Assembly (NCBI GenBank): GCA_035544895.1
Contig: DASZZM010000010.1
Span: forward strand, 34,558 to 98,557
From: JASLEW01 sp035544895
GTDB taxonomy: Bacteria > Acidobacteriota > Thermoanaerobaculia > Multivoradales > UBA5704
Length of the DNA: 64,000 bases
Direction: 5' to 3'
Of the stretch, positions 50,605 to 59,859 are shown one piece after another. The stretch's first letter is position 1. Each line of letters begins with the position of its first letter. The notes below the pieces were generated by a model. The model searched no databases. It had not been told where the DNA came from and saw only the letters and a list, made by a program, of their open reading frames with translations. A program made the position numbers and the translations under genes.

Positions 50605-51195
50605 ATGCGAAGGAGAGGCCACAGGCTGGCGCGGAGTGCCGCGGTCTTCATGGTGGGGGCGGCGTTGACCGTCTTGCCGGCATGGAGTGGCGGCAGGGGC
50701 GGCGAGCGCGGCAGGCCGCACGGCGCCCTGGAGCCCGGAGAGCTGGCGCCCGAGGTCTCGTTCGAGACTCTGGAGGGCGACCGGGTCTCCCTGGCGGACC
50801 TCAAGGGCAAGGTTGTCCTCCTCGACTTCTGGGCCACCTGGTGCGCGCCTTGCGTGGCGGCCATTCCCTCGCTGGAGAGGATCGCCCAGCAGATGGCCGA
50901 CAAGCCGTTCACCCTGGTCAGCATCAGCGGCGACAGCAACGGCGCCAAGCTGCGGGAGTTCCTGGCCCGTCACGTCGCGCGCTGGACGCAGTGCTGGGAC
51001 GGCAATGGCGACGCGCAGAGGGTGTTCGGGGTCCAGGGCTTTCCCACCTACTTCCTGGTCGGCGCGGACGGCAGGATCCTCCACATGAGCTTCGGCCTCC
51101 AGCGCGGGCTCGAGAAAGAGCTGACCCGCAAGATCGAGCAGGCCCTGGCGAGCGGCGAGGCAGGCAAAGTGGCCGCGAAGAGCGGCGACTCCTAA
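50605..51195 (+). CDS. TlpA-like thioredoxin-fold protein
   Basis: 196 residues from ATG 50605, with GGAGGT eight bases upstream. An N-terminal export helix (AAVFMVGAALTVLPAWSGG) precedes an AhpC/TSA-Redoxin fold: GELAPEVSFETLEGDRVSLADLKGKVVLLDFWATWCAPCVAAIPSLERIA (WCAPC active site), then FGVQGFPTYFLVGADGRIL with the cis-Pro. It is likely a periplasmic disulfide reductase. The target is unknown. Confidence 0.88.
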   Translation: MRRRGHRLARSAAVFMVGAALTVLPAWSGGRGGERGRPHGALEPGELAPEVSFETLEGDRVSLADLKGKVVLLDFWATWCAPCVAAIPSLERIAQQMADKPFTLVSISGDSNGAKLREFLARHVARWTQCWDGNGDAQRVFGVQGFPTYFLVGADGRILHMSFGLQRGLEKELTRKIEQALASGEAGKVAAKSGDS

Positions 51196-51238
51196 ACTTC
51201 CGAAGCCGCCGCCGGGTCCCTGCCCAGCGCTACTAGAG

Positions 51239-52099
51239 CTAGCGCCGTCCGAGCGATGTGGCGGCGGCGCCGTGGATGGCCAGGGTGGCGGGATCCTGGA
51301 GGAAGGCGGCAACCGCGAGGTCGGCGAAGTCGGCCGGCTTCCAGCTCGGATCGAGGTCGAGGACGAGAGAGCCGGAGCGCTCCGACCCGGCGGCGGCTGG
51401 AATCGTGAAGGCCTTCTCCAGCCGGCGCACCACGTGATCGTTGCGCAGGGTGCGGGCCGCATTCTCGCCCGCCTTGACCGGTGTGGAAAGACCGTTCTGG
51501 GTGAGCGCCACCCACAGGTCGAGGTTGCCGCTGCCCGCCGGCCGCGAGAGGCGGGCGGACACCGACACACGTAAGTGCCTGGCGGCGGCCGAGCCGGGCG
51601 GGTCGACCGTGAGGCTCACTCGGCCCGCGGGCGCGGCGGCCAGCGCGGTCGCGATCCGCCGCGCCACCTGACCCTCCTGCGAGCCCACGCATTCGCTTCG
51701 CCCGTTGACGACGAGCTGTGGCGTGTAGATCCGGTCGCTGCGGAATGCGCGGGCGTACGCTTCCTGGCGCCGCGACCACCGCGGCGAGGAGAACGGATCG
51801 CTCCAGCCGATGCCGTTCCAGTAATCGACATGGAAGGCGAGCGCCACGACCGGACCCGGCAGCCCGGGGTCGGCGCCCAGGCGCGACATCAGGCGGTCCG
51901 CGGGTGGGCAGCTCGAACAGCCCTGCGAGGTGAACAGCTCGACCACCACCGGGTCGCCCTGTACGGCCACCGCGGCAGACCCGGCAGTCCCGGCGCCAGG
52001 GGTCTGCGCTCGACTCTTCTCGGCCTGGCCGGCGCCGCCGGCCGAAGCGAGGAGCACCAGGCACGACAGCAGCGGTGGAAGGGAATGAATGCGGATCAT
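51239..52099 (-). CDS. DUF1223 exported thioredoxin-like protein
   Basis: 286 residues from MIRIHSLPPLLSCLVLLASAGGAG, a signal peptide. DUF1223 signatures: VVVELFTSQGCSSCPPADRLMSRLG (CxxC redox motif), LAFHVDYWNGIGWSDPFSSPRWSRRQEAYA, YTPQLVVNGRSECVGS. The family has a thioredoxin-like fold and unknown function. It is convergent with the TlpA-like gene, so two exported thiol proteins are neighbours. An upstream in-frame ATG at 52147 is less likely. Confidence 0.88.
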   Translation of the reverse strand: MIRIHSLPPLLSCLVLLASAGGAGQAEKSRAQTPGAGTAGSAAVAVQGDPVVVELFTSQGCSSCPPADRLMSRLGADPGLPGPVVALAFHVDYWNGIGWSDPFSSPRWSRRQEAYARAFRSDRIYTPQLVVNGRSECVGSQEGQVARRIATALAAAPAGRVSLTVDPPGSAAARHLRVSVSARLSRPAGSGNLDLWVALTQNGLSTPVKAGENAARTLRNDHVVRRLEKAFTIPAAAGSERSGSLVLDLDPSWKPADFADLAVAAFLQDPATLAIHGAAATSLGRR

Positions 52100-52325
52100 C
52101 GACGCCGTCCTTTCTGCGCGGCCCTGTTCGCGCACCGACTCTCTCACGGATCGCGGCGGCAGGGGACTTGGCGCGGCTCCGGTGTGCCGGTCCGGCCCGT
52201 TGAACTGTACGGCCAGCGCACGCCCGGCAGTTTGGTTTCAGCCCGGCGATCTCCAGGCGCCGAGCCCCTGGCCTCTTCCCGGCGCGGGCGGAGTGGTATC
52301 GTGATCAGGGAGGTTATTTACGTCT

Positions 52326-53066
52326 ATGAATACGAGGAGAGCGACCCCGATCTTGACCGGGGAAGGGCTGCGCATCCCGGCGCGGTACAAGGACTTCGGC
52401 GAGTTTCGGAAATGGACGCACAGCCGCGGCTTTCCCGAGCGCGGCCGCATCGACTACCTCGCCGGCAGAGTGGAGGCCGACCTGAGCCCCGAGGAGATCT
52501 ACACCCACGGAGTGGCCAAGACGGCGATCGGGGCGGAACTTCACGCGCTGATCGTCAAGCCCGGCCTGGGCAACGTCTTCATCGACCGCGCCCGCATCGT
52601 TTCGGTGCGCGCCCGGCTTTCCGTCGAGCCCGACATCGTGGTGGTCCTCTGGTCAACTTTGAAGAGCGGCGGTATCCGCGACATCGCCTCGACCCGCAAG
52701 CGGGCCGCGGCCGGCGCCCGGTCCACGACAGGCCCCGGGGCGGAGCGCATCATCGAGCTCGAAGGCGCCCCGGACCTCGTCGTCGAGATCATCAGCGACT
52801 CTTCCGTAACCAAGGACCGCAAGCGCCTGCCGCCCCTTTACGCCCAGGCCGGCGTCCCCGAGCTCTGGCTGGTGGACGCGCGCGGCGCCGAGCTGCGCTT
52901 CGAGGTCTTGCGCCTGGGGCCGGCCGGCTACGTGACCCAGCCCGCGGATGCGGAGGGCTGGATCAGGTCGCCTCTCCTCGGCCGCCCCTGCCGCCTGATC
53001 CGCCGCCCAACCGAGATGTCGCGCTGGGGCTACGAGCTGCAGCACGCGCCCGCGCCGGGCGAATGA
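52326..53066 (+). CDS. Uma2 family (DUF820) PD-(D/E)XK nuclease-like protein
   Basis: 246 residues. The Uma2 core is visible: FPERGRIDYLAGRVEADLSPEE, ARLSVEPDIVVVLW (the PD motif), GAPDLVVEIISDSS (the E of ExK) and TKDRKRLPPLYAQAGVPELWLVDARG. The family has a restriction-endonuclease fold and is expanded in cyanobacteria and some soil phyla; its role is unproven. About 30 extra residues (TLKSGGIRDIASTRKRAAAG...) lie between the PD and ExK motifs. Confidence 0.85.
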   Translation: MNTRRATPILTGEGLRIPARYKDFGEFRKWTHSRGFPERGRIDYLAGRVEADLSPEEIYTHGVAKTAIGAELHALIVKPGLGNVFIDRARIVSVRARLSVEPDIVVVLWSTLKSGGIRDIASTRKRAAAGARSTTGPGAERIIELEGAPDLVVEIISDSSVTKDRKRLPPLYAQAGVPELWLVDARGAELRFEVLRLGPAGYVTQPADAEGWIRSPLLGRPCRLIRRPTEMSRWGYELQHAPAPGE

Positions 53067-53076
53067 CTCCCCCTTG

Positions 53077-53118
53077 CGCTTCTACAAGAGAGGCCGTACA
53101 CTGCGCCCTGTAGAAGCG
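53077..53118. promoter_or_regulatory. Candidate PadR operator upstream of the second PadR gene
   Basis: CGCTTCTACA at 53077-53086 and TGTAGAAGCG at 53109-53118 form a perfect 10-bp inverted repeat with 22 bases between, 16 bp upstream of the PadR start. An extra GTACA lies inside. The size and position suit PadR autorepression. Confidence 0.6.
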
Positions 53119-53133
53119 AAAGGGGACGCCGCC

Positions 53134-53472
53134 ATGGAAGGCGAAAGCGATCACATCGACCTGCCGCAGGGCACCCTGGACCTGCTGATCCTGAAGACCG
53201 TGGCCCTCGAGCCGCGGCACGGTTGGGCAATCTCAGAGCGCGTCCAGCAGATCTCCAGCGGCGTCCTCCAGATCCAGCAGGGCTCCCTGTATCCCGCTCT
53301 CCACCGGCTAGAGCGCCGCGGCTGGATCAAGGCGCGCTGGGGGAGGTCGGAGAACAACCGCCGCGCCAAGTACTACGAGCTGACCGCGCGCGGCCGCCAG
53401 CAGCTCGCGGCGGAGGAGAGCGCCTGGCTGCGGCTGACGGCTGCCATGGCGCAGGTGCTGGGAGCTTCGTAG
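53134..53472 (+). CDS. PadR-family transcriptional regulator
   Basis: 112 residues from MEGESDHIDLPQGTLDLLILKTVALEPRHGWAISERVQQISSGVLQIQQGSLYPALHRLERRGWIKARWGRSENNRRAKYYELTARGRQQLAAEE, a textbook short PadR winged helix as found beside ADOP permeases. An upstream TTC-rich leader in frame is the operator region, so I reject the longer start at 53074. It precedes the permease gene by 39 bp. Confidence 0.92.
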   Translation: MEGESDHIDLPQGTLDLLILKTVALEPRHGWAISERVQQISSGVLQIQQGSLYPALHRLERRGWIKARWGRSENNRRAKYYELTARGRQQLAAEESAWLRLTAAMAQVLGAS

Positions 53473-53511
53473 CGGCCAGGACTCTCAGGGATTCCCCAGG
53501 GGAGGTGCGCC

Positions 53512-56193
53512 ATGCTGAGTGATCTCGTCTATCGCCTTCGTGCCCTCTTCCGGCGCCGCGCCGTGGAGGCCGAGCTGGACGACGAGCTGCGCTTCCATTG
53601 CGAGCGGGCGATCGAAAAGCACATGCGGGCCGGCCGGACGCGCGAGGAAGCGGTTCGCCTCACGCGGCTGGAGTTCGGCGGCCTCGACCAGGTCAAGGAC
53701 GCCTGCCGGGAGGCGCGCGGCATCGGCGCCATCGAGACCCTGTTGCGCGACGTCGCCTACGGCCTGCGGATGCTGCGCAACAACCCCGGGTTCAGCGCCG
53801 TCGCGGTGCTCACCCTGGCGATCGGCATCGGCGCCAACACGGCGCTCTTCTCGGTGATCGACGGCGTGCTCTTGAAACCGCTGCCCTTCACGCATCCGGA
53901 CCAGCTGGTCAGGCTCCACGAGAGCAAGCCGAACTTCGCGGCCGGCTCCATCTCGTACCCGAACTTCCGCGACTGGCAGCGGCAGAATCACACTTTCTCC
54001 GCCATCGCCATCTCGCGGGGCTCCGGCTTCAGCCTCACCGGAAGGGGCGAGGCCGAGCAGGTCAGCGCCCTGGTGGTCTCGTCGGATTACTTCTCGCTGC
54101 TCGGGGTCAGGCCGCTGCTCGGCCGCACGTTCGGGCGCGGCGAGGACGAGATCGGCGCGGCTCCTCTCGTGCTCGTCAGCGAGGCCCTCTGGCGGCGCAA
54201 GCTCGGCGCCGCGCCGGACGCGCCAGGCAAGAGCCTGACCCTCGATGGGCGGGACTTTCAGATCGCCGGCGTGATACCGGCAAGCTTCGGCCTCCGGCCC
54301 AATGGCCCCGCCCACCCCGACGTGTGGGTGCCGGTCGGCCAATGGCAGAACCCGCTGCTGCGCAGCCGCGCGGCCGGCCTGGGTTTTCACGGCATCGGCC
54401 GCCTGCAGCCCGGGGTCACGCTCGCGCAGGCGCGGGCCGACATGGAACGCATCACGCGCAACCTTGCCGCCGCCTATCCCGAAGCCGACAAAGGCATCGG
54501 CGCGAAGCTCGCGCCGCTCAAGGACGAGCTGGTGGGCGACGTGCGGCCCTTCCTGCTCTTGCTGCTGGGTGCGGTCGGTTTCGTGCTGCTGATCGCCTGC
54601 GTCAACGTCGCGAATCTCCTGCTCGCCCGCTCGACCGGACGCGCCGGCGAGTTCGCCGTCCGCGCCGCGCTGGGCGCGAGCCAGGGGCGCCTCGTCCGCC
54701 AGATGTTGACCGAGTGCGGCCTGCTCGCGGCGGTGGGCGGCGGGCTCGGCGTGCTGATCGCGGCATGGGGCACGCGCGCCGCGCTCGGCGTGCTTCCTGC
54801 CGCTCTTCCGCGGGCGGAGGAGATCCGGCTCGACGCCCGCGTCCTCCTCTTCAGCCTGGCGGTCTCGCTGGCCGCGGCGGTGCTGTTCGGCCTCGTGCCG
54901 GCCCTCAAGATGTCGCGCACGAGCTGGCACCAAACGCTCAAGGAGGGGGGCCGCGGCGCGATGGGCGGGCGGCAACGCGCGCAGGACCTTTTCGTCATGG
55001 TCGAGGTGGCGCTGGCGCTCGTCCTGCTGGTCGGCGCGGGCTTGATGCTCCGCTGCCTCGGCAAGCTATGGAGCGTCGATCCGGGATTTCGGCCGGATCA
55101 CGTCCTGACGGCGAACATCGCCCTGCCGCCGGCGCTGATGACGGCAAGCCCCGGCGCGGTCCGCGCCGCGTGGCGGGCGATCGACGAGCGGCTGGCCTCG
55201 CTTCCGGGCTTCGTCGCTTCATCGCTCGGCTGGGGAGCCGTGCCGCTCGGCACCGAAGACGAGGTGCTGTTCTGGCTCGACGGCCGCCCGCGGCCCGCGA
55301 GCGAGAACGAGTGGAGCTGGGCGGTGCGCTACGTCGTCGGGCCCGGGTATCTGCGGACCCTGCGCATTCCGCTCCTGCGCGGCCGCTTCTTCGACGCCCA
55401 CGACGACGAGCGCTCGGCCCCCGTCGCCGTGATCGACGAGGTGTTCGCGAAGACGCTCTTCGGCGACCGGGACCCGCTTCACCAGCGCCTCAATCTAACG
55501 CCCGGCGCCAACTTCGCCGACCGCGCCGAGATCGTCGGGGTGGTCGGCCACGTCAAGCAGTGGGGGCTCGACCGCGACGGTCATCACCCGCTGCGAACCC
55601 AGATCTATCTGCCTTTCATGCAGATGCCGGATGCCGCGATGGTCCTGACGGCCCGCAACGCGGGTGTCATGGTGCGTTCCGCGCCGGGAGCGCCGGCGGT
55701 CTTCGCCAACCTCCGCCGCGTCCTCGCGGCGCTCAGTCCCGAGCACGAGGTCTACGGCGTGCAGACCATGGACGAGATCGTCAGTGCCTCTCTGGCCCCT
55801 CGCCAGTTCTCGATGATCTTGCTCGGCTGCTTCGCGCTGCTCGCGCTGGCGCTGGCCAGCATCGGCATCTACGGGGTGACCTCGTACCTGGTAGGCCAGA
55901 GAACGCACGAGATCGGCGTCCGCATCGCCCTCGGCGCGCGGCGGGGCAATCTGCTGCGCATGGTCTTCGGCCAGGGCTTGAGGACCGCGCTCCTCGGCGC
56001 CGCCATTGGACTCGTTGCCGCGCTGGGATTGACCCAACTGATGAGCCGCGTGCTCTACGGCGTGAGCGCGACCGATCCATGGACCTTCGCCGGGGTCGTC
56101 GCCGTCCTGATCTCCGCCACCCTCGCCGCGTGCTTTGTGCCGGCGAGCCGCGCGATGGGCATCGATCCGACCGTCGCGCTGCGCCGCGAATGA
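53512..56193 (+). CDS. ADOP-family MacB-like ABC transporter permease
   Basis: 893 residues, full length for ADOP. The N-terminal cytoplasmic domain (RRRAVEAELDDELRFHCERAIEKHMRAGRTREEAVRLTRLEFGG) is diagnostic. Then DVAYGLRMLRNNPGFSAVAVLTLAIGIGANTALFSVIDGVLLKPLPF, a first MacB periplasmic domain, a first FtsX domain (LLLLGAVGFVLLIACVNVANLLLARSTGRAGEFAVRAALGAS), the second periplasmic domain, and a closing FtsX domain (GVTSYLVGQRTHEIGVRIALGARRGNLLRMVFGQG). No ATPase gene is adjacent, which is normal for these orphan permeases. It is probably controlled by the PadR upstream. Confidence 0.95.
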   Translation: MLSDLVYRLRALFRRRAVEAELDDELRFHCERAIEKHMRAGRTREEAVRLTRLEFGGLDQVKDACREARGIGAIETLLRDVAYGLRMLRNNPGFSAVAVLTLAIGIGANTALFSVIDGVLLKPLPFTHPDQLVRLHESKPNFAAGSISYPNFRDWQRQNHTFSAIAISRGSGFSLTGRGEAEQVSALVVSSDYFSLLGVRPLLGRTFGRGEDEIGAAPLVLVSEALWRRKLGAAPDAPGKSLTLDGRDFQIAGVIPASFGLRPNGPAHPDVWVPVGQWQNPLLRSRAAGLGFHGIGRLQPGVTLAQARADMERITRNLAAAYPEADKGIGAKLAPLKDELVGDVRPFLLLLLGAVGFVLLIACVNVANLLLARSTGRAGEFAVRAALGASQGRLVRQMLTECGLLAAVGGGLGVLIAAWGTRAALGVLPAALPRAEEIRLDARVLLFSLAVSLAAAVLFGLVPALKMSRTSWHQTLKEGGRGAMGGRQRAQDLFVMVEVALALVLLVGAGLMLRCLGKLWSVDPGFRPDHVLTANIALPPALMTASPGAVRAAWRAIDERLASLPGFVASSLGWGAVPLGTEDEVLFWLDGRPRPASENEWSWAVRYVVGPGYLRTLRIPLLRGRFFDAHDDERSAPVAVIDEVFAKTLFGDRDPLHQRLNLTPGANFADRAEIVGVVGHVKQWGLDRDGHHPLRTQIYLPFMQMPDAAMVLTARNAGVMVRSAPGAPAVFANLRRVLAALSPEHEVYGVQTMDEIVSASLAPRQFSMILLGCFALLALALASIGIYGVTSYLVGQRTHEIGVRIALGARRGNLLRMVFGQGLRTALLGAAIGLVAALGLTQLMSRVLYGVSATDPWTFAGVVAVLISATLAACFVPASRAMGIDPTVALRRE

Positions 56194-56221
56194 AGCCTCT
56201 CGCCGGGGCTGGAGTGTCCCG

Positions 56222-57382
56222 CTAGTGCAGGAACATGGGCAGGCCCATGACGCCGACGATGTTGGGGCGGTAGCGCTCGCGGTCGTAGAAGCGCTCGACG
56301 TCTACCTTCTTGCTGCCGGCTCCTACCGTCTCGATGGGCACGGCGCTGTAGCGTCCGCCGAGGATGGCAACCAGCCGTCCGGTCTTGTCCGCCAGGACGA
56401 GGTCGGCGGCCAGGTTGGCATAATTGCTGGCGACCAGCCGGTCGAGGGCGTCCGGAGGGCCGGAGCGCATCAGGTAGCCGAGGCGCTGATAGATCACGCG
56501 GTCGCCGGTCGTCCTCTGCAGCTGCCGGCGCAGCAGGCGGCCGACGCCGCCCAGCTCGCGGTTGCCCACCGCGTCGGGCTCGCCTGCCTCGACCGGCTGA
56601 CCGCCCACCGGGTAGGCGCCTTCCGAGATCGCGACCACCGCGTAGTTGCTCGGATTGGAGCGCTTGTCCTCGGCCAGCATCTCGACGACGAGCTCGGGAT
56701 CGAATGGGACCTCGGCGATCAGCGCGCGGTCGGTGCCGGCCAGGTACGACGACAGCAGGCAGGTCTCGCCCGAGTAGCGGCCGAAGAGCTCGACCACCAG
56801 GAAGCGTTCGTGCGAGCCCGCGGCCGTGCGCAGGTCGTGGATGAAGTTGACCGAACGGGTGACCGCGGTCGAAAAACCGATGCAGTACTCGGTGCCGAAG
56901 ACGTCGTTGTCCATGGTCTTGGGAACGCCGATCACCTTCACGCCCTCGTGATGCAGCCGGCGCGCGAACGACAGCGTGCCGTCCCCGCCGACCGCGATCA
57001 GCACATCCAGACGAAGGAACTCGATCGCCTCCAGGGCAACGGCGGTGAGATCCATGCACCCGGTGGCATCGACTTCCGCCTTGCCGCGAAGATGCTCGGG
57101 CACGCTCGCGGCCTGGACGAGCTCGGGATTGATGCGCGAGGTGTGGAGGACCGTTCCGCCGCTCCTGTCGATGGTCCGCGTGTTGGCGCGGGTCAGCGGC
57201 GTCAGCCAGTCCGAGTTGTCGGCATCGGCCGCGGGGGTGACGTTGAGCAGCGCGGCCCACCCGCGGCGCAGGCCGATCACCTCGTAGCCGGACTCCTCCA
57301 TGCGCCAGACGAAACCCTTGATGGCCATGTTGAGCCCGGGGACGTCGCCGCCGCCCGTCAGGATGCCGACTCGCTTGCTCAT
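56222..57382 (-). CDS. 6-phosphofructokinase
   Basis: 386 residues. Motifs: VGILTGGGDVPGLNMAI (nucleotide loop), LIAVGGDGTLSFARRL, GVPKTMDNDVFGTEYCIGFSTAV (catalytic Asp), VELFGRYSGETCL and AISEGAYP. The glycine of GGDGT favours ATP, while the lysine of PKTMDND is common in pyrophosphate enzymes and in long ATP types, so donor choice is uncertain. It catalyses the committed step of glycolysis. Two GAPDH-family genes lie upstream on the same strand. Confidence 0.88.
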   Translation of the reverse strand: MSKRVGILTGGGDVPGLNMAIKGFVWRMEESGYEVIGLRRGWAALLNVTPAADADNSDWLTPLTRANTRTIDRSGGTVLHTSRINPELVQAASVPEHLRGKAEVDATGCMDLTAVALEAIEFLRLDVLIAVGGDGTLSFARRLHHEGVKVIGVPKTMDNDVFGTEYCIGFSTAVTRSVNFIHDLRTAAGSHERFLVVELFGRYSGETCLLSSYLAGTDRALIAEVPFDPELVVEMLAEDKRSNPSNYAVVAISEGAYPVGGQPVEAGEPDAVGNRELGGVGRLLRRQLQRTTGDRVIYQRLGYLMRSGPPDALDRLVASNYANLAADLVLADKTGRLVAILGGRYSAVPIETVGAGSKKVDVERFYDRERYRPNIVGVMGLPMFLH

Positions 57383-57454
57383 GGGAAAGTGTCCGGGCGG
57401 AAGGGAACGTCTCTTCTTCTCGGGACGGTCAGACTAGCTCTAGTTGGCGCCGCC

Positions 57455-57600
57455 GGTGGGCGGCCCCGAGGAATGAAACGGCGCTCGCTGACTGGCGATG
57501 GTGGCCTCCAATCTATCGGATCGCCCCCCGCAACCCCTCGATCCCCTTCCCACCCCTCCGGGAGGGAAGGGGACGCCCCCTCCCTCTCAGGGCAGGTTCG
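57455..57600 (+). repeat. Dispersed intergenic hairpin repeat, copy G
   Basis: GGCCCCGAGGAATGAAACGG, CGCTCGCTGACTGGCG, then CTATCGGATCGCCCCCCG, the hairpin, GACGCCCCCTCCC. It lies 20 bp from the gap gene stop. One substitution turns TATTGG to TATCGG. Confidence 0.8.
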
Positions 57601-57620
57601 TTTCGTCTCGGCTGGCGGCC

Positions 57621-58631
57621 TCAGCCGACTTCCACCAGGCGCTCGATCAGGTCGACCACGCGGTTGGAGTACCCCCACTCGTTGTCGTACCACGAGATCA
57701 CCTTGACATAACCGTCGCCGAGCGAGGAGGTGGACAGCGCGTCGAAGACGGAGGAGTGAGGATTGCCGATGATGTCCGAAGACACCAGCGGCACTTCGCT
57801 GTATTCGACGATCTTCCGGAGCGGGCCGTCGGCGGCGGCGCGGACGGCGGCGTTGACCTCGGCCGCCGTCGGCTTGCCGCGCAGGCGCGCGGAGAGATCG
57901 ACGATCGAGCCGTCGGGCACCGGCACGCGCATCGCCATGCCGTCGAGCTTGCCCTCGAGGCGCGGCAGCACCTTGCCCACGGTGCGCGCGGCGCCGGTCG
58001 TGGTCGGGATGATGTTCTCGGCGGCGGCGCGGCTGCGCCGGAAATCCTTGTGCGGGACGTCGGCCAGCCGCTGGTCGTTGGTGTAGGCGTGCACGGTGGT
58101 CATGAAGCCTTCCTGGATCTCGAAGGCGTCGTCGAGGATCTTGGCGAGCGGCGCCAGGCAGTTGGTGGTGCAGGAAGCGTTGGAGACCAGCCTGTGCTCG
58201 GGGCGCAGCAGGTCGTCGTTGACCCCCATCACCACGGTGGCGTCGATCTCGTCGCTGGCCGGAACGGTCAGGATCACCTTGCCGGCGCCCGCGGCGAGGT
58301 GCTTGCCGAGCGCATCGCGCCGGGTGAAGACGCCGGTCGACTCGACGACGACCTCGACGCCCAGGTCCCCCCACGGGATCTTCGCCGGATCGCGCTCGGC
58401 GGTCAGGATCGTCCGCCTGCCGTCCACGTACAGAGCCGCCTCGCCGCTCCTCACCTCGCGGGGGAAGACCCCCATCACGGTGTCGTACTTGAGCAGGTAG
58501 GCAAGCTGCTCGCTCTCGAACAGGTCGTTGATCGCCGCCACCTCCAGGTCCTCGCGCTCGGCCAGGATGCGGAAGACGCTGCGGCCGATGCGGCCGAATC
58601 CGTTGATGCCGATCTTCACCGGGCCGCTCAC
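57621..58631 (-). CDS. gap: Glyceraldehyde-3-phosphate dehydrogenase
   Basis: 336 residues from a GTG start that overlaps the stop of the upstream GAPDH-like gene. KIGINGFGRIGRSVFR, EVVVESTGVF, the active site SNASCTTNCLAP (Cys154), VHAYTNDQRLAD with the catalytic His, GRAAAENIIPTTTGAA, and SWYDNEWGYSNRVVDL are all normal. It oxidises GAP with NAD(P)+ and phosphate. It is coupled translationally to its inactive-looking paralogue. Confidence 0.95.
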   Translation of the reverse strand: MSGPVKIGINGFGRIGRSVFRILAEREDLEVAAINDLFESEQLAYLLKYDTVMGVFPREVRSGEAALYVDGRRTILTAERDPAKIPWGDLGVEVVVESTGVFTRRDALGKHLAAGAGKVILTVPASDEIDATVVMGVNDDLLRPEHRLVSNASCTTNCLAPLAKILDDAFEIQEGFMTTVHAYTNDQRLADVPHKDFRRSRAAAENIIPTTTGAARTVGKVLPRLEGKLDGMAMRVPVPDGSIVDLSARLRGKPTAAEVNAAVRAAADGPLRKIVEYSEVPLVSSDIIGNPHSSVFDALSTSSLGDGYVKVISWYDNEWGYSNRVVDLIERLVEVG

Positions 58632-59746
58632 GGCGCGTGCTCCTGGGCGGCCCGGTCGAGCTGCCGGAAGCGGCGGACGAGGTCGACGACGCGGTGCGCG
58701 TAGCCCCAGCCGTTGTCGAACCAGGTGAGGGTCTTCGACACGCGATCCGCCAGCGTCATGGTGGCCAGGCTGTCGAAGACTCCCGAGGCGGCGCTGCGCA
58801 GGATGTCGGAGGAGACGATGGGGTTGTCCTCGTACTCCAGGATCCCCCGGAAGCGCCGCGAAGACGCCGCCGCGCGCAGGATCTGGTTGACCGTCTCGAC
58901 CGTCACTTTGTGCTCGTGCCAGCACACCAGGTCGACGACGGAGCCGTTGGCCACCGGCACGTTCATGGCGAGGCCGGTCAGCTTGCCGCGCAGCTCGGGC
59001 AGCAGCTCCACGATCACCTCGGCGGCGTGGGTGACCTGCGGGATGATGTTCTCCGCCGCGGCGCGGCCGCGGCGCGGGTCCGCGGCCGGCACGTCCGCCA
59101 GCCGCTGCTGGTTGGAGTAGGCGTGGACCGTGCTCAGGAAGGCGCGCTCGATGCCGAACGCGTCGTGCAGGACCTTGAGCACCGGCGCCGCGGAGTGGGC
59201 GGTCGAGGAGGCGTTCGAGACGATCCGCTGCTCGCGGCGCAGCTTGTCGTCGTTGACCCCCATCACCACGGTGATGTCGGGCGGATCGGCGGGCGGCGAG
59301 CAGAGGATCACCCGCCTGGCCCCGGCGGCGAGGTGGCGCTCGATCTCAGAGCGGGTGCGGAAGCGCGCCGTCGCCTCGATCACCGTCTCGACGCCGAGCT
59401 CCCCCCAGGGGATCTCTCCGGGCTCCTTGCCCTGCACCATGCGGACGCGGCGGCCCGCCACCACCAGGTCGTCGCCGTCGACCGTCACCGCGGCCGGGAA
59501 GCGGCCAAGGATGGTGTCGAAACGCAGCAGGTAGGCGAGAGCGGCGTGATCGGCGACGTCGCTGACCGCCTCGATGCGCAGGTCCTCGCTGGCATACAGG
59601 ATGCGAAAGATGTTCCTGCCGATCCTCCCCAGCCCCATCAGCCCGATCCGCGTGGGCGCACCGCCCGGCTCGTCGCCGGCCTGTACGGCGGCCGCGGCCT
59701 GGACCTCGCTCCTGGCCGCCGCGCCGCTCGAGAGCTCGCTCACCAT
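58628..59746 (-). CDS. GAPDH-like pseudoenzyme (catalytic Cys replaced by Ser)
   Basis: 372 residues from ATG 59746; the earlier ATG at 59806 is possible. The Rossmann start is RIGLMGLGRIGRNIFRIL. The active-site motif reads SNASSTAHSAAP, so the catalytic cysteine is Ser (residue 181, TCG at 59204-59206) and the following TTNC is TAHS. The catalytic His is kept in VHAYSNQQRLAD, as is SWYDNEWGY-like TWFDNGWGYAHRVVDL. Reading frame and codon use are normal, so this is a maintained gene rather than a decaying one. It overlaps gap by four bases. It may regulate or form hetero-oligomers with the active enzyme. Confidence 0.85.
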   Translation of the reverse strand: MVSELSSGAAARSEVQAAAAVQAGDEPGGAPTRIGLMGLGRIGRNIFRILYASEDLRIEAVSDVADHAALAYLLRFDTILGRFPAAVTVDGDDLVVAGRRVRMVQGKEPGEIPWGELGVETVIEATARFRTRSEIERHLAAGARRVILCSPPADPPDITVVMGVNDDKLRREQRIVSNASSTAHSAAPVLKVLHDAFGIERAFLSTVHAYSNQQRLADVPAADPRRGRAAAENIIPQVTHAAEVIVELLPELRGKLTGLAMNVPVANGSVVDLVCWHEHKVTVETVNQILRAAASSRRFRGILEYEDNPIVSSDILRSAASGVFDSLATMTLADRVSKTLTWFDNGWGYAHRVVDLVRRFRQLDRAAQEHAP

Positions 59747-59859
59747 GTGAAATCGCCTTCCCGGCACGCCCGGCCGGGCATCGTGGCCCGCGGCACGCCG
59801 GCTCACGGCGGAACCCTAGCACGTTCCCCGAGCGGCGAGTGACAGGAACGTACTTTCAA

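Noticed and set aside
52326..53066. Uma2 protein as a restriction enzyme
   Set aside because: No methyltransferase or specificity gene nearby; Uma2 proteins are widespread with unproven roles.
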